From Polaromonas sp. AER18D-145 (GTDB taxonomy: Bacteria; Pseudomonadota; Gammaproteobacteria; Burkholderiales; Burkholderiaceae_C), in contig NZ_NBZV01000050.1 of assembly GCF_002379095.1 (NCBI RefSeq), positions 1 through 33,189 of the forward strand: DNA of 33,189 nucleotides, given 5' to 3'. How positions within the stretch are numbered: the stretch's first letter is position 1; each line of letters starts with the position of its first letter. This document shows, one piece after another, positions 7,702 to 14,593 of this stretch. Both the position numbers and the translations under genes were made by a program. The notes below the pieces were generated by a model that saw nothing but the letters and a program-made list of their open reading frames with translations, made no database searches and was not told the DNA's origin.

Positions 7702-8373
7702 TCAGGACTCGGCCGGTCGCTCAACCGGCATGCCAGCAGCCCGCCATTCGGCAACGCCATCGAGAATCTTGCGAATGCGGTAGCCCTTGCCGGAGAGCAG
7801 CTTCATGGCCTCATCCGACAGCATGCAAAACGGCCCGCGACAGTAAGCAACGATGTCGTGATCTTTGGGCAGTTCGGCCAGGCGCCGCTCAATCTCGTGG
7901 AGGGGCATGGAGCGTGCATACGGCAGGTGCGCCACTTGATACTCATCCTGCGGACGCACATCGATAACGATCACCTCGCCGCGCCGTGCCTGTTCCAGCA
8001 AGTCCGACCGTCCTACCTGTGTCAGCTTGTCGGGCGCGGACACCATGCGCTGCAAGGCCATCTGCAACTCGACCAGATGTTCTTCGGCCACCAAGCGCAG
8101 CGTGACTGACAGGTGGGCCACATCCTCGCCGCTAAGGCGATAGACCATGTACTTACCATCGCGCCGACTCTCCACCAGACGGGCCTCGCGCAACGCCTTG
8201 AGATGGGCGCTGGCCAGTTTGATGTCGATCGATAGCTCGCCAGCCAGCACCTCCACCGTTTTATCGCCCTGCGCGAGCAACTCCATCAACTCCAGCCGCT
8301 TCGGACTGGAGACGGCCTTGCCGATGCGGGCAACCTGTTCATAGAGAAGGTCTTTCAGTAATCTCTTATTCAT
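7702..8373 (-). CDS. ArsR-family regulator fused to a rhodanese domain, 223 aa
   Basis: Residues 1-100 form an ArsR-type winged helix; the recognition region is about 40-63 (KTVEVLAGELSIDIKLASAHLKAL), followed by the wing RRDGKYMVYRL. Residues about 120-220 form a rhodanese domain (VIVIDVRPQDEYQVAHLPYA) with Cys178 and Cys183 in AYCRGPFCMLSDEA. Fusions of this kind are thought to sense sulfane sulfur through the rhodanese Cys and release DNA. It is the first gene of the operon, directly behind an ATTCG-rich repeat, which suggests autoregulation. No metal-binding Cys pair of the arsenic type is seen in the HTH part. Confidence 0.9.
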   Translation of the reverse strand: MNKRLLKDLLYEQVARIGKAVSSPKRLELMELLAQGDKTVEVLAGELSIDIKLASAHLKALREARLVESRRDGKYMVYRLSGEDVAHLSVTLRLVAEEHLVELQMALQRMVSAPDKLTQVGRSDLLEQARRGEVIVIDVRPQDEYQVAHLPYARSMPLHEIERRLAELPKDHDIVAYCRGPFCMLSDEAMKLLSGKGYRIRKILDGVAEWRAAGMPVERPAES

Positions 8374-8401
8374 TCGTACATTCTAGCGAATAGGCGAATA
8401 A
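8368..8401. promoter_or_regulatory. Candidate operator of the sulfur operon
   Basis: The bases over and upstream of the ArsR-rhodanese start codon (8371-8373) carry repeated ATTCG/CGAAT half-sites. ATTCG at 8372-8376 pairs with CGAAT at 8387-8391, another GCGAATA follows at 8394-8400, and TTATTC at 8368-8373 pairs with GAATAA at 8396-8401. Overlapping dyads at the start of an ArsR-family gene fit autorepression. The binding protein is inferred, not shown. Confidence 0.5.
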
Positions 8402-8704
8402 ATAACAAATATTAGCCATTTCTCTGTTCTCGGACGCCAGCGTCCGGCCACCTGACAATCACGAACCAGCAGTGTTGGTGCCGATGCGAATTTGACCAGC
8501 GTGCCGATGTTGTCTGACCAGAAGCAACAGTCTGTGACCCGCAAGTTCTCTAGGTTTTCTTCGCAGCAAGGGTGATCAATGAATTTCGGCACCCCTTGCA
8601 TGGTCGTCCCAAGGAAAGCAAGATTCGGCGGCGTGAAGTTTCAAAGGGTTTGCAGTCTTACATCCGGCCTATTTGTGCAGGATGTTGTCCTGCTGGCCCT
8701 AATG
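8402..8704. other. Intergenic stretch without a recognisable gene
   Basis: The first bases are AT-rich and probably hold the promoter of the minus-strand sulfur operon. A 7-base stem CGGACGC-CA-GCGTCCG lies at 8431-8446 but no T-run follows. Reading frames here (for example a 72-residue one on the minus strand ending at 8383) resemble no family I know. The stretch ends at a Tn3-type inverted repeat, so it may be the host side of an insertion point. Confidence 0.4.
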
Positions 8705-8742
8705 GGGGCCGTCTCAGAAAACGGAAAATAAAGCACGCTAAG
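8705..8742 (+). repeat. Solitary 38-bp Tn3-family terminal inverted repeat
   Basis: The 38 bases begin GGGGCCGTCTCAGAAAAC and end GCACGCTAAG. This is the pattern of Tn3-family termini of the Tn5393/Tn21 type, with GGGG outermost and TAAG innermost. The orientation places the transposon body to the right, over the tauE-chrA-padR genes. No matching inverted copy was found in the rest of the window, so the element is either truncated or ends beyond it. Confidence 0.75.
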
Positions 8743-8769
8743 CCCAAAAACTCGCGCTCTTGAACAGAG

Positions 8770-9552
8770 TTAGACCAGACCGGCCGCTAGTCCAGCACCG
8801 ATCAGCAGCATTGCCGCAGCCACCACGATCTGCACAGTGCGCAGCGTCACTTTTTGAAGCATGCGCTTGCCCATGAATGAACCGATGAACGCACAGACTG
8901 TGCCCACCGCAACCGGCGCGAGTAGTTCCTGCGACTGAGCAAAGTTGCTCGCCATGAAACTAGCGCCATAAACCGCCAATCGTGCAGCATCGACGATGAC
9001 GGCTGAAACGACACCTGTAGCGACGAATGCCTCTTTCGATAGGCCACTTTTCAACAGGAAGGCCGAGCGCAGTGCGCCTTGGTTCCCTGACAGGCCACCG
9101 AAGAAACCGGACAGCGCACCTCCGAGCGGTAGCCACCTCGGCGGGAACGCCAGCGCTTGAAAGCGGGGTGACAACTCCAAGAGGGCGAATGCCACGATCA
9201 GGGAACCTATGACGGCCTTGATCATGGTGATCTCGAACGTCAATCCGCCAAGGGTGTAGCTCGCAAGGAGCGGCATCTTGTCGAACAGATTGATGAGGCT
9301 TGCCCCCGCCAAGGCGGCGATAGCGGCAGGCACGCTGAAGCGTGCCACGACCCGCCAGTCAGCCTGCTTGGCCATCAAGCCGAACTTGAAAATATTGTTG
9401 GCGAAATGCACGACAGCGGTGGCTGCGATAGCCAGCGGCAACGGGAAGAACAGAGCGAAAACCGGCATCAGAACTGTCCCAAGACCGAAGCCTGAGAAAA
9501 GTGTCAGGCCAGAGACCAAAAGCGCCGAAACGCCAATCAAGACAAGTTCCAT
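8770..9552 (-). CDS. TauE/SafE family membrane protein (probable sulfite/sulfur-compound exporter)
   Basis: A 260-residue protein with about eight hydrophobic helices. The opening GVSALLVSGLTLFSGFGLGTVLMP and the mid-protein GGLSGNQGALRSAFLL are the two repeated family signatures (GxxSGxxGxGG type) of TauE/SafE (DUF81) proteins. Members are implicated in export of sulfite, sulfoacetate or related anions. The gene is transcribed away from chrA, with a long palindrome between them, so the two are probably controlled together. Whether the substrate is sulfite, as the neighbouring sulfur operon hints, or something linked to chromate stress cannot be told from the sequence. Confidence 0.85.
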   Translation of the reverse strand: MELVLIGVSALLVSGLTLFSGFGLGTVLMPVFALFFPLPLAIAATAVVHFANNIFKFGLMAKQADWRVVARFSVPAAIAALAGASLINLFDKMPLLASYTLGGLTFEITMIKAVIGSLIVAFALLELSPRFQALAFPPRWLPLGGALSGFFGGLSGNQGALRSAFLLKSGLSKEAFVATGVVSAVIVDAARLAVYGASFMASNFAQSQELLAPVAVGTVCAFIGSFMGKRMLQKVTLRTVQIVVAAAMLLIGAGLAAGLV

Positions 9553-9568
9553 TTGTGTGCCTCCGTCA

Positions 9569-9602
9569 AATAATCGAATTTCAGTATCGACATTCGATTA
9601 TT
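9569..9602. promoter_or_regulatory. Perfect 11-bp palindrome between tauE/safE and chrA
   Basis: AATAATCGAAT (9569-9579) and ATTCGATTATT (9592-9602) are perfect inverted arms around 12 bases. They sit in the 83-base gap between divergent genes, where a single dimeric regulator could control both. The ATTCG half-site also occurs in the dyad upstream of the ArsR-rhodanese gene. The PadR protein encoded after chrA is the other obvious candidate to bind here. Confidence 0.6.
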
Positions 9603-9635
9603 ATGAACCGATCCCCATTGAAAGCAAAAGAACCT

Positions 9636-10841
9636 ATGACCAACACGCACACTGGCGACCGCAACCCGTGGTCTGTTTTTCTCATCTTTCTGCGCCTTGG
9701 TCTGACCTCTTTCGGCGGCCCCATCGCGCACTTGGGCTACTTTCGCGATGAGTTCGTCACCCGGCGGCGCTGGTTGTCCGAGCGCAGCTATGCGGATTTG
9801 GTGGCGCTGTGCCAATTCCTGCCGGGGCCTGCAAGCAGCCAGGTCGGCATCGCATTGGGCCTGTCCCGGTCGGGCTACGCCGGGGCGCTGGCCGCCTGGG
9901 CAGGCTTCACACTGCCATCAGCCGTTGCCTTGATCCTGTTTGCGCTGGGCATTTCCACCTACGGCGATGCCATATCGCCAGGTGCGCTGCACGGTCTGAA
10001 AGTGGTGGCAGTCGCGGTCGTCGCCCAAGCGGTATGGGGCATGGCACGCAACCTCTGTACTGACGTGCCGCGTGTCACCATCATGGCGATTGCGACCTGT
10101 GTTGTTCTACTTGTGCCCTCCGCATGGGGACAGGTCGGCATGATTGCTGCTGCTGGCGTCGCTGGGCTGCTGCTGTTCAAGCCTAGTCAGGATGGCGCAC
10201 ACGATCCGCTGCCGATCACGGTTAGCCACCGCGCCGGCGTGATCTGGTTGACACTGTTTTTTGCTTTGCTGGTCGGCCTGCCAGTTCTGGCTCAACTGAT
10301 GCCGAATCAAACTATGGCCATGGTGGACGCCTTCTTCCGTGCCGGGTCATTGGTTTTCGGCGGTGGCCACGTCGTGCTGCCGCTGCTGCAAGCTGAGGTA
10401 GTGCCTTCCGGTTGGGTCAGCAATGAAGCGTTCCTGGCGGGATACGGCGCAACGCAGGCGGTGCCCGGCCCCTTGTTCACTTTTGCTGCGTTCCTCGGGG
10501 CGTCCATGAGCACAACGCCTTCGGGCTGGATCGGCGGACTGATCTGCCTGCTGGCGATCTTTGCGCCGTCGTTTCTGCTGGTCGTCGGTGCCTTGCCGTT
10601 TTGGGAGCGGCTGCGCCACAGCATGCGCACGCAAGCGGCGCTAGCCGGAGTCAATGCGGCCGTGGTGGGTATCTTGCTGGCTGCGCTTTATCAGCCGGTA
10701 TGGACGAGTGCCATTTTCAAGCCGCAAGACTTCGGGCTGGCTGTGGTGGCACTTGTCGCGCTGATGTTCTGGAAGCTCCCGCCCTGGCTGGTCGTCATCG
10801 GTAGCGGAGCGGCGGGCTGGTTGCTGAGTGCCGTTCTGTGA
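9636..10841 (+). CDS. chrA: Chromate transporter ChrA (CHR family), 401 aa
   Basis: A full-length, two-domain CHR-family membrane protein. CHR proteins expel chromate, lowering Cr(VI) toxicity. The N-terminal domain shows FLRLGLTSFGGPIAHLGYFRDEFV and LCQFLPGPASSQVG; the second half repeats it (FRAGSLVFGGGHVVLPLLQAEV, then TQAVPGPLFTFAAFLG). About ten hydrophobic segments are present. I chose the ATG at 9636. An in-frame ATG at 9603 directly abuts the palindrome ending at 9602, which leaves no room for a leader. It is followed closely by a PadR regulator gene, an arrangement known for chromate resistance loci. Confidence 0.92.
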   Translation: MTNTHTGDRNPWSVFLIFLRLGLTSFGGPIAHLGYFRDEFVTRRRWLSERSYADLVALCQFLPGPASSQVGIALGLSRSGYAGALAAWAGFTLPSAVALILFALGISTYGDAISPGALHGLKVVAVAVVAQAVWGMARNLCTDVPRVTIMAIATCVVLLVPSAWGQVGMIAAAGVAGLLLFKPSQDGAHDPLPITVSHRAGVIWLTLFFALLVGLPVLAQLMPNQTMAMVDAFFRAGSLVFGGGHVVLPLLQAEVVPSGWVSNEAFLAGYGATQAVPGPLFTFAAFLGASMSTTPSGWIGGLICLLAIFAPSFLLVVGALPFWERLRHSMRTQAALAGVNAAVVGILLAALYQPVWTSAIFKPQDFGLAVVALVALMFWKLPPWLVVIGSGAAGWLLSAVL

Positions 10842-10851
10842 GACCGTGGCT

Positions 10852-11157
10852 ATGACCGATAAAGACCTCTACGGCGGCCTGATCCGTCTGCACATCCTGC
10901 ACCATGCAGCCGAGGAATCGGTCTTCGGACTCGGCATCATTGAAGAGCTACGGCATCACGGATACGAGATGAGTGCCGGAACGCTGTATCCGATGCTGCA
11001 TGGGCTGGAAAAAAAGGGCTATCTGACTTCGCGTCACGAGCGTACTGGGCGGCGGGAGCGGCGCGTCTACGAGATTACCGAGCAAGGCCGGATTGCGCTA
11101 ACAGATGCGAAGACAAAAGTCAGGGAACTGTTTGGTGAACTTATTGAGGGTCACTGA
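10852..11157 (+). CDS. PadR-family transcriptional regulator, 101 aa
   Basis: A small winged-helix regulator. The body (LYGGLIRLHILHHAAEE, then FGLGIIEELRHHGYEMSAGTLYPMLHGLEKKGYL) carries the PadR signature GTLYP.L..LE..G. The wing RRERRVYEITEQGR follows, and there is a short C-terminal dimerisation helix. The ATG at 10852 lies ten bases after the chrA stop; a GTG at 10828 inside chrA is a less likely start. Tight coupling to chrA suggests it controls chrA, and perhaps the divergent tauE/safE gene through the palindrome at 9569-9602. The ligand is unknown. Confidence 0.88.
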   Translation: MTDKDLYGGLIRLHILHHAAEESVFGLGIIEELRHHGYEMSAGTLYPMLHGLEKKGYLTSRHERTGRRERRVYEITEQGRIALTDAKTKVRELFGELIEGH

Positions 11158-11392
11158 GCTTTGTGTATTAGCGTCAGTTTGAGCTATACCCCAGACGGAC
11201 GTCAACTTGATGGGGGAAACCCGTCAAAATAGGGTCCGTTTGAGCATTGCTTGACAAGCTGCCAGGGAAATCAAAGACCTCAACTTGACAACACCGCCCA
11301 TCATTTCAATTGCAAACAATGTGAGTCTGACCATGCGGTCATTTGCGAATAATGTGAGTCAGAAAAGCCGCTGATTGCAAGTCGGGCAGGTT
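11158..11392. other. Intergenic stretch with insertion-element-like repeats
   Basis: No gene is seen. Two 21-base direct repeats lie at 11310-11330 and 11343-11363; they share the core AATGTGAGTC and match at 18 of 21 positions. Closely spaced repeats like this are found at ends of IS21-family elements, so this may be a remnant terminus, with low certainty. AGGGTCCGTTTGAG at 11231-11244 resembles, inverted, a sequence at 12313-12326 beyond the transposase remnant. Confidence 0.4.
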
Positions 11393-12259
11393 TCAAACGC
11401 GAGTCGTTACAGCTATGGGGGCATCGGCTACTACCATGTCTCGGACATGTACATCGCGCTGTTCAGCCACTTCATTCCCTGCGGCGTCTACGAGGCGGTC
11501 TACATTCTCGATGGCCTCATCAAGAACGAGTCCGACGTGCAGCCCGATACGGTGCATGGCGACACCCATGCGCAAAGCACGCCAGCCTTCGGCCTGGCCT
11601 ATCTGCTGGGCATCAAACTGATGCCCAGGATTCGCCAGCTCAAAAAGCTGGTGTTCTTCCGGCCCGACAAGCAAACCCGGTATCGACACATCGACGCGCT
11701 GTTCAGCGAAAGCATCGACTGGTCGCTGATTTCAACCCACCTGCCTGACATGCTGCGCGTTGCCTTATCGATCAAAGCGGGAAAGATCACACCGTCGGCA
11801 CTGCTGCGCCGCCTGGGTACGGCCAGCCGAAAGAACAGGCTTTACTTTGCCTTTCGCGAGCTCGGGCGGGTTGTTCGAACCCAGTTCCTGCTGGACTACA
11901 TCGGTGATGTGGAGCTGCGCCGCACGATTCACGCGGCGACCTGCAAGAGCGAGGAGTTCAACCAGTTCACGAAGTGGCTGTTCTTTGGCGGCGAGGGCGT
12001 CATTGCCCAGAACGTACGCCACGAGCAGCGCAAGGTCATCAAGTACAACCAGCTGGTGGCCAACCTGGTCATCCTGCACAACGTGGAGGCGATGACCCGT
12101 GTGCTCAAGGAGATTCAGGCTGAGGGATTTGTCGTTGACGCGGCCGTCCTGGGCGGCTTGGCGCCCTACCGGGTCGAGCACATCAATCGATTTGGCGATT
12201 ACTCCCTGGACCTGGAGCGGCAGGTGCCACCCATGCAATTCGAGACGATTCTTATTTGA
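11393..12259 (+). pseudogene. Tn3-family transposase TnpA, C-terminal remnant (~288 aa)
   Basis: The remaining frame starts at SNASRYSYGGIGYYHVSDMYIALFS and runs to the natural TnpA end. It includes DGLIKNESDVQPDTVHGDTHAQSTPAFGLAYLLG, the segment with the second catalytic Asp, and the later YNQLVANLVILHNVEAMT region of the Tn3 DDE domain. A full TnpA has close to 1000 residues, so about 70% of the N-terminal side is lost, including the DNA-binding part and the first catalytic Asp. The remnant is still open to its stop. No Tn3-type terminus like the one at 8705-8742 follows it, so it probably comes from a different element. Confidence 0.88.
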
Positions 12260-12276
12260 AATCAATCGGTTACGTC

Positions 12277-12306
12277 AAAAAACGCCGGATTCCGTCGGAA
12301 TCCCGG
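12277..12306 (-). terminator. Rho-independent terminator-like hairpin (minus strand)
   Basis: GGATTCC (12287-12293) and GGAATCC (12297-12303) form a perfect stem with a GTC loop, extended by CC/GG with one bulged base. On the minus strand the stem is followed by CG and six T residues (12277-12282). It would stop transcripts arriving from the right, but no minus-strand gene lies nearby, so it may be a relic of the transposon end. Confidence 0.45.
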
Positions 12307-12385
12307 CCGGCCCTCAAATCGACCCTTAGGGAAGGTCTGCACAACCACCGCTGACACGGTGACCGAGCAGCCTGTTTTCATCTGA

Positions 12386-12889
12386 CACCAGCGGGCGTTG
12401 ACCGAGGAAAAAACCGCTCACGGCAAAACCAGCGAAGCGCTGAGCAGCAAGACCCTTGAGTGCACCCAGCTCACGCAGCAGGTGGCCGACCTGCAGGAGC
12501 GCATCGCGGCCGAAGAACGCCATCGCCAATCCCTGGAAGAAAAGCACCAGCATGCGCGCCATGCGCTGGAGCATTTCCGGCAATCCACCAAGGAGCAGCG
12601 CGACCAGGACCAGCGCAAGCACGATTAGCAGGTGCAGTACCTGCAGGCCGAGTTGCGCACCGTGAACGAGACCTTGGCCACCAAGCAGCAGGAATCCGTC
12701 CACACCCTTCAGGACAACGCGCGTTTGCTGGGCGACTTGTCGCGCGCCCAGGGCGATCTGCATCAGGTCCAGGAAGAGGTGCGGGGCCTGCGGCCGCTCA
12801 AAGATGAATTGGGGTTTGCGCAGCGGCGCACCGAGGAATTGGGCCGGCGCCTGGTCGAGCAGGACGCGGCCGTCCAGCAGCTCAGCACC
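12386..12889 (+). pseudogene. KfrA-like coiled-coil protein remnant, both ends missing, internal stop
   Basis: One frame runs from about 12386 to 12889, broken only by a TAG at 12626-12628. The product is almost entirely heptad-type helix (LTQQVADLQERIAAEERHRQSLEEK before the stop; LQAELRTVNETLATKQQ and LRPLKDELGFAQRRTEELGRRL after it). This is the style of the long coiled-coil half of KfrA-type plasmid DNA-binding proteins. The N-terminal DNA-binding domain is absent, because the frame closes just upstream at 12383. The C-terminus gives way to unrelated sequence near 12890. It is a fragment of a plasmid or integrative-element backbone, which supports a mobile origin for the region. Confidence 0.65.
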
Positions 12890-12964
12890 TTCATTTACTT
12901 CTGGTGTTGCCGAAAGATGCGTAGCGCCTGTCTGCAAACAAAAGTACTAAGGGAATTCACTTAC

Positions 12965-12976
12965 TTCGATATCTAA
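12965..12976. promoter_or_regulatory. Candidate MarR operator upstream of module 1
   Basis: TTCGATATCTAA lies 54 bases before the ferredoxin start. It differs at one position from the perfect palindrome TTAGATATCTAA found before module 2 (24061-24072), and both are followed by a CA two bases later. The shared site suggests that one regulator, probably one of the two MarR proteins encoded here, controls both modules. Confidence 0.5.
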
Positions 12977-13018
12977 TCATTTGGTGGAGAATACGGTCAG
13001 GACATTTCCACCACTTCA

Positions 13019-13030
13019 TCAGATATCGCC
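13019..13030. promoter_or_regulatory. Second GATATC site abutting the ferredoxin start
   Basis: TCAGATATCGCC directly precedes the ATG at 13031. Its reverse complement contains CGATATCTGA, close to the upstream site at 12965-12976. It also occupies the place where a ribosome-binding site would be expected, and none is evident. Binding here would block early transcription. The role is inferred only from similarity and place. Confidence 0.3.
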
Positions 13031-13360
13031 ATGACCGAGGTTTTCATTCCCGTATTGGATTTCGCAGAGATCCCTGAAGGCCAATCGCGCCGCTGCCAGC
13101 TTGAGGGAAAAGACGTCGCGCTTTTCCATGTTGAAGGCTGCATCTATGCCACCCAGGACGAATGCACCCACGGGCGAGCATCGCTTGCCGATGGCTACCT
13201 GATCGGCGACGAGGTGGAGTGCCCGCTGCACCAGGGCATGTTCAACGTGCGCACTGGCGCGGTGACGGCCGCGCCTTGCACCCAGGCACTCCGCACCTAT
13301 GCCGTCGCGGTCAGGGATGGCGTGATCCACCTAGCGGCAGAGCCGGCGACGGCGAATTGA
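13031..13360 (+). CDS. Rieske-type [2Fe-2S] ferredoxin of a ring-hydroxylating oxygenase, 109 aa
   Basis: A small electron carrier. The cluster ligands are Cys45 and His47 (DECTHGRASL) and Cys64 and His67 (VECPLHQGMF), the spacing of NagAb/NahAb-type ferredoxins. It has no signal peptide and should be cytoplasmic. It opens the catabolic region, seven genes before the oxygenase subunits it probably serves (20109-21902). In salicylate 5-hydroxylase and naphthalene dioxygenase systems such a ferredoxin passes electrons from a separate NAD(P)H reductase to the oxygenase. No dedicated reductase of that type is in the window. No clear ribosome-binding site precedes the ATG. Confidence 0.93.
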   Translation: MTEVFIPVLDFAEIPEGQSRRCQLEGKDVALFHVEGCIYATQDECTHGRASLADGYLIGDEVECPLHQGMFNVRTGAVTAAPCTQALRTYAVAVRDGVIHLAAEPATAN

Positions 13361-13391
13361 GTTTCACCACCACAACCACCACGGAGACAAT

Positions 13392-14561
13392 ATGCAAACT
13401 TTCAGGAAGCTGGCCATCGGCCTCATCGCGGCTTGCGGCATCGCCGGTGCGCAGGCGCAAACACCGCTGAAGATCGGGTTTATCGGCGAACTGTCGGGTC
13501 CGCAAGGCGCACTGGGCCAGGACCAGTACGACGGATTCATGATGGTCGTCGAGCGCAACGGCGGCAAGCTTGGCGGCGTGCCGGTGCAGGTGATCAAGGA
13601 AGACACGCAGCTCAAGCCCGACGTGGCCAACCAGGTGGTGCAGCGCCTGATCGAGCGCGACAAGGTGCCGATCATTGCCGGCGTCACCTTCTCGAACATC
13701 ATGATGGCGATTCACAAGACCGTGACCGACAAGGAAATTTTCCTGATCGGCTCCAACGCCGGACCGTCGCCCATTGCTGGGGCTGCCTGTTCGCCCTACC
13801 AGTTCGTGGTGTCTTGGCAGGTCGACCAGCTGGCCGAGGTGTTCGGCGTGCACGCCAACGAAAAGGGCTACAAGAAGGTCTACCTCATGGCGCCGAACTA
13901 CCAAGCGGGCAAAGACTTTCTTTCCGGCTTCAAGCGCACCTTCAAGGGCCAAATCCTCGACGAGGTCTACACGCCCCTGAACCAGCCGGACTTCTCCGCC
14001 GAGCTCACGCAGCTCAGCGCAGCCAAGCCCGATGCGGTGTTCGTGTTCTATCCGGGTGGCCTGGGCATCAACTTCGTCAAGCAATACCAGCAGGCAGGCC
14101 TGCTGGGCAAAGTGCCGCTCATGTCCGGCGGCGCGGTGGACGGCACGACGCTTCCTGCCCTGAAGGAAGCCGCGCTTGGCGTGCTGGGTGCTTTCCCCTG
14201 GGGGCCGGACCTGGACAATCCAGCCAATAAGCGCTTCATGGAAGAGTTCGAGCGCAAGCACAACCGCATTCCTGCTGCGTTCGCCGCTCAGGGCTACGAC
14301 TCGGCGCTGCTGCTCGACTCCGCGATCCGCAAGGTCAAGGGCAACGTGGCGGACAAGAGGGCCTTCATGGCGGCGCTCAAGGCTGGTGATTTCGAGTCCG
14401 TGCGCGGCTCGTTCAAGTTTGGCAACAACAACTTCCCGATCCAGAACTTCCACATTCAGGAAGTCGCCAAGGACGCCAAGGGCCGTGTGAGCCTCAAGAC
14501 CATCGCCACGCCGTTCAAGTCGCAAGCCGACTCGTACCATGCGCAGTGCGCGATGAAGTGA
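13392..14561 (+). CDS. ABC transporter substrate-binding protein (HAAT/LivK type), 389 aa
   Basis: A secreted type I periplasmic binding protein. The signal peptide spans residues 1-23 (cleavage after AQA in GAQAQ). The mature start TPLKIGFIGELSGPQGALGQDQYDGF is typical of the branched-chain amino acid/aromatic-acid binding family. It is followed by permease and ATPase genes in the classic K-H-M-G-F order. Within a gene set for aromatic acids it most likely binds the growth substrate, a naphthoate- or phthalate-like carboxylate, rather than an amino acid. A GGAGAC ribosome site precedes the ATG. Confidence 0.9.
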   Translation: MQTFRKLAIGLIAACGIAGAQAQTPLKIGFIGELSGPQGALGQDQYDGFMMVVERNGGKLGGVPVQVIKEDTQLKPDVANQVVQRLIERDKVPIIAGVTFSNIMMAIHKTVTDKEIFLIGSNAGPSPIAGAACSPYQFVVSWQVDQLAEVFGVHANEKGYKKVYLMAPNYQAGKDFLSGFKRTFKGQILDEVYTPLNQPDFSAELTQLSAAKPDAVFVFYPGGLGINFVKQYQQAGLLGKVPLMSGGAVDGTTLPALKEAALGVLGAFPWGPDLDNPANKRFMEEFERKHNRIPAAFAAQGYDSALLLDSAIRKVKGNVADKRAFMAALKAGDFESVRGSFKFGNNNFPIQNFHIQEVAKDAKGRVSLKTIATPFKSQADSYHAQCAMK

Positions 14562-14593
14562 GCCGGGCCTGACAAACCGCGAGATTGCCCTCA

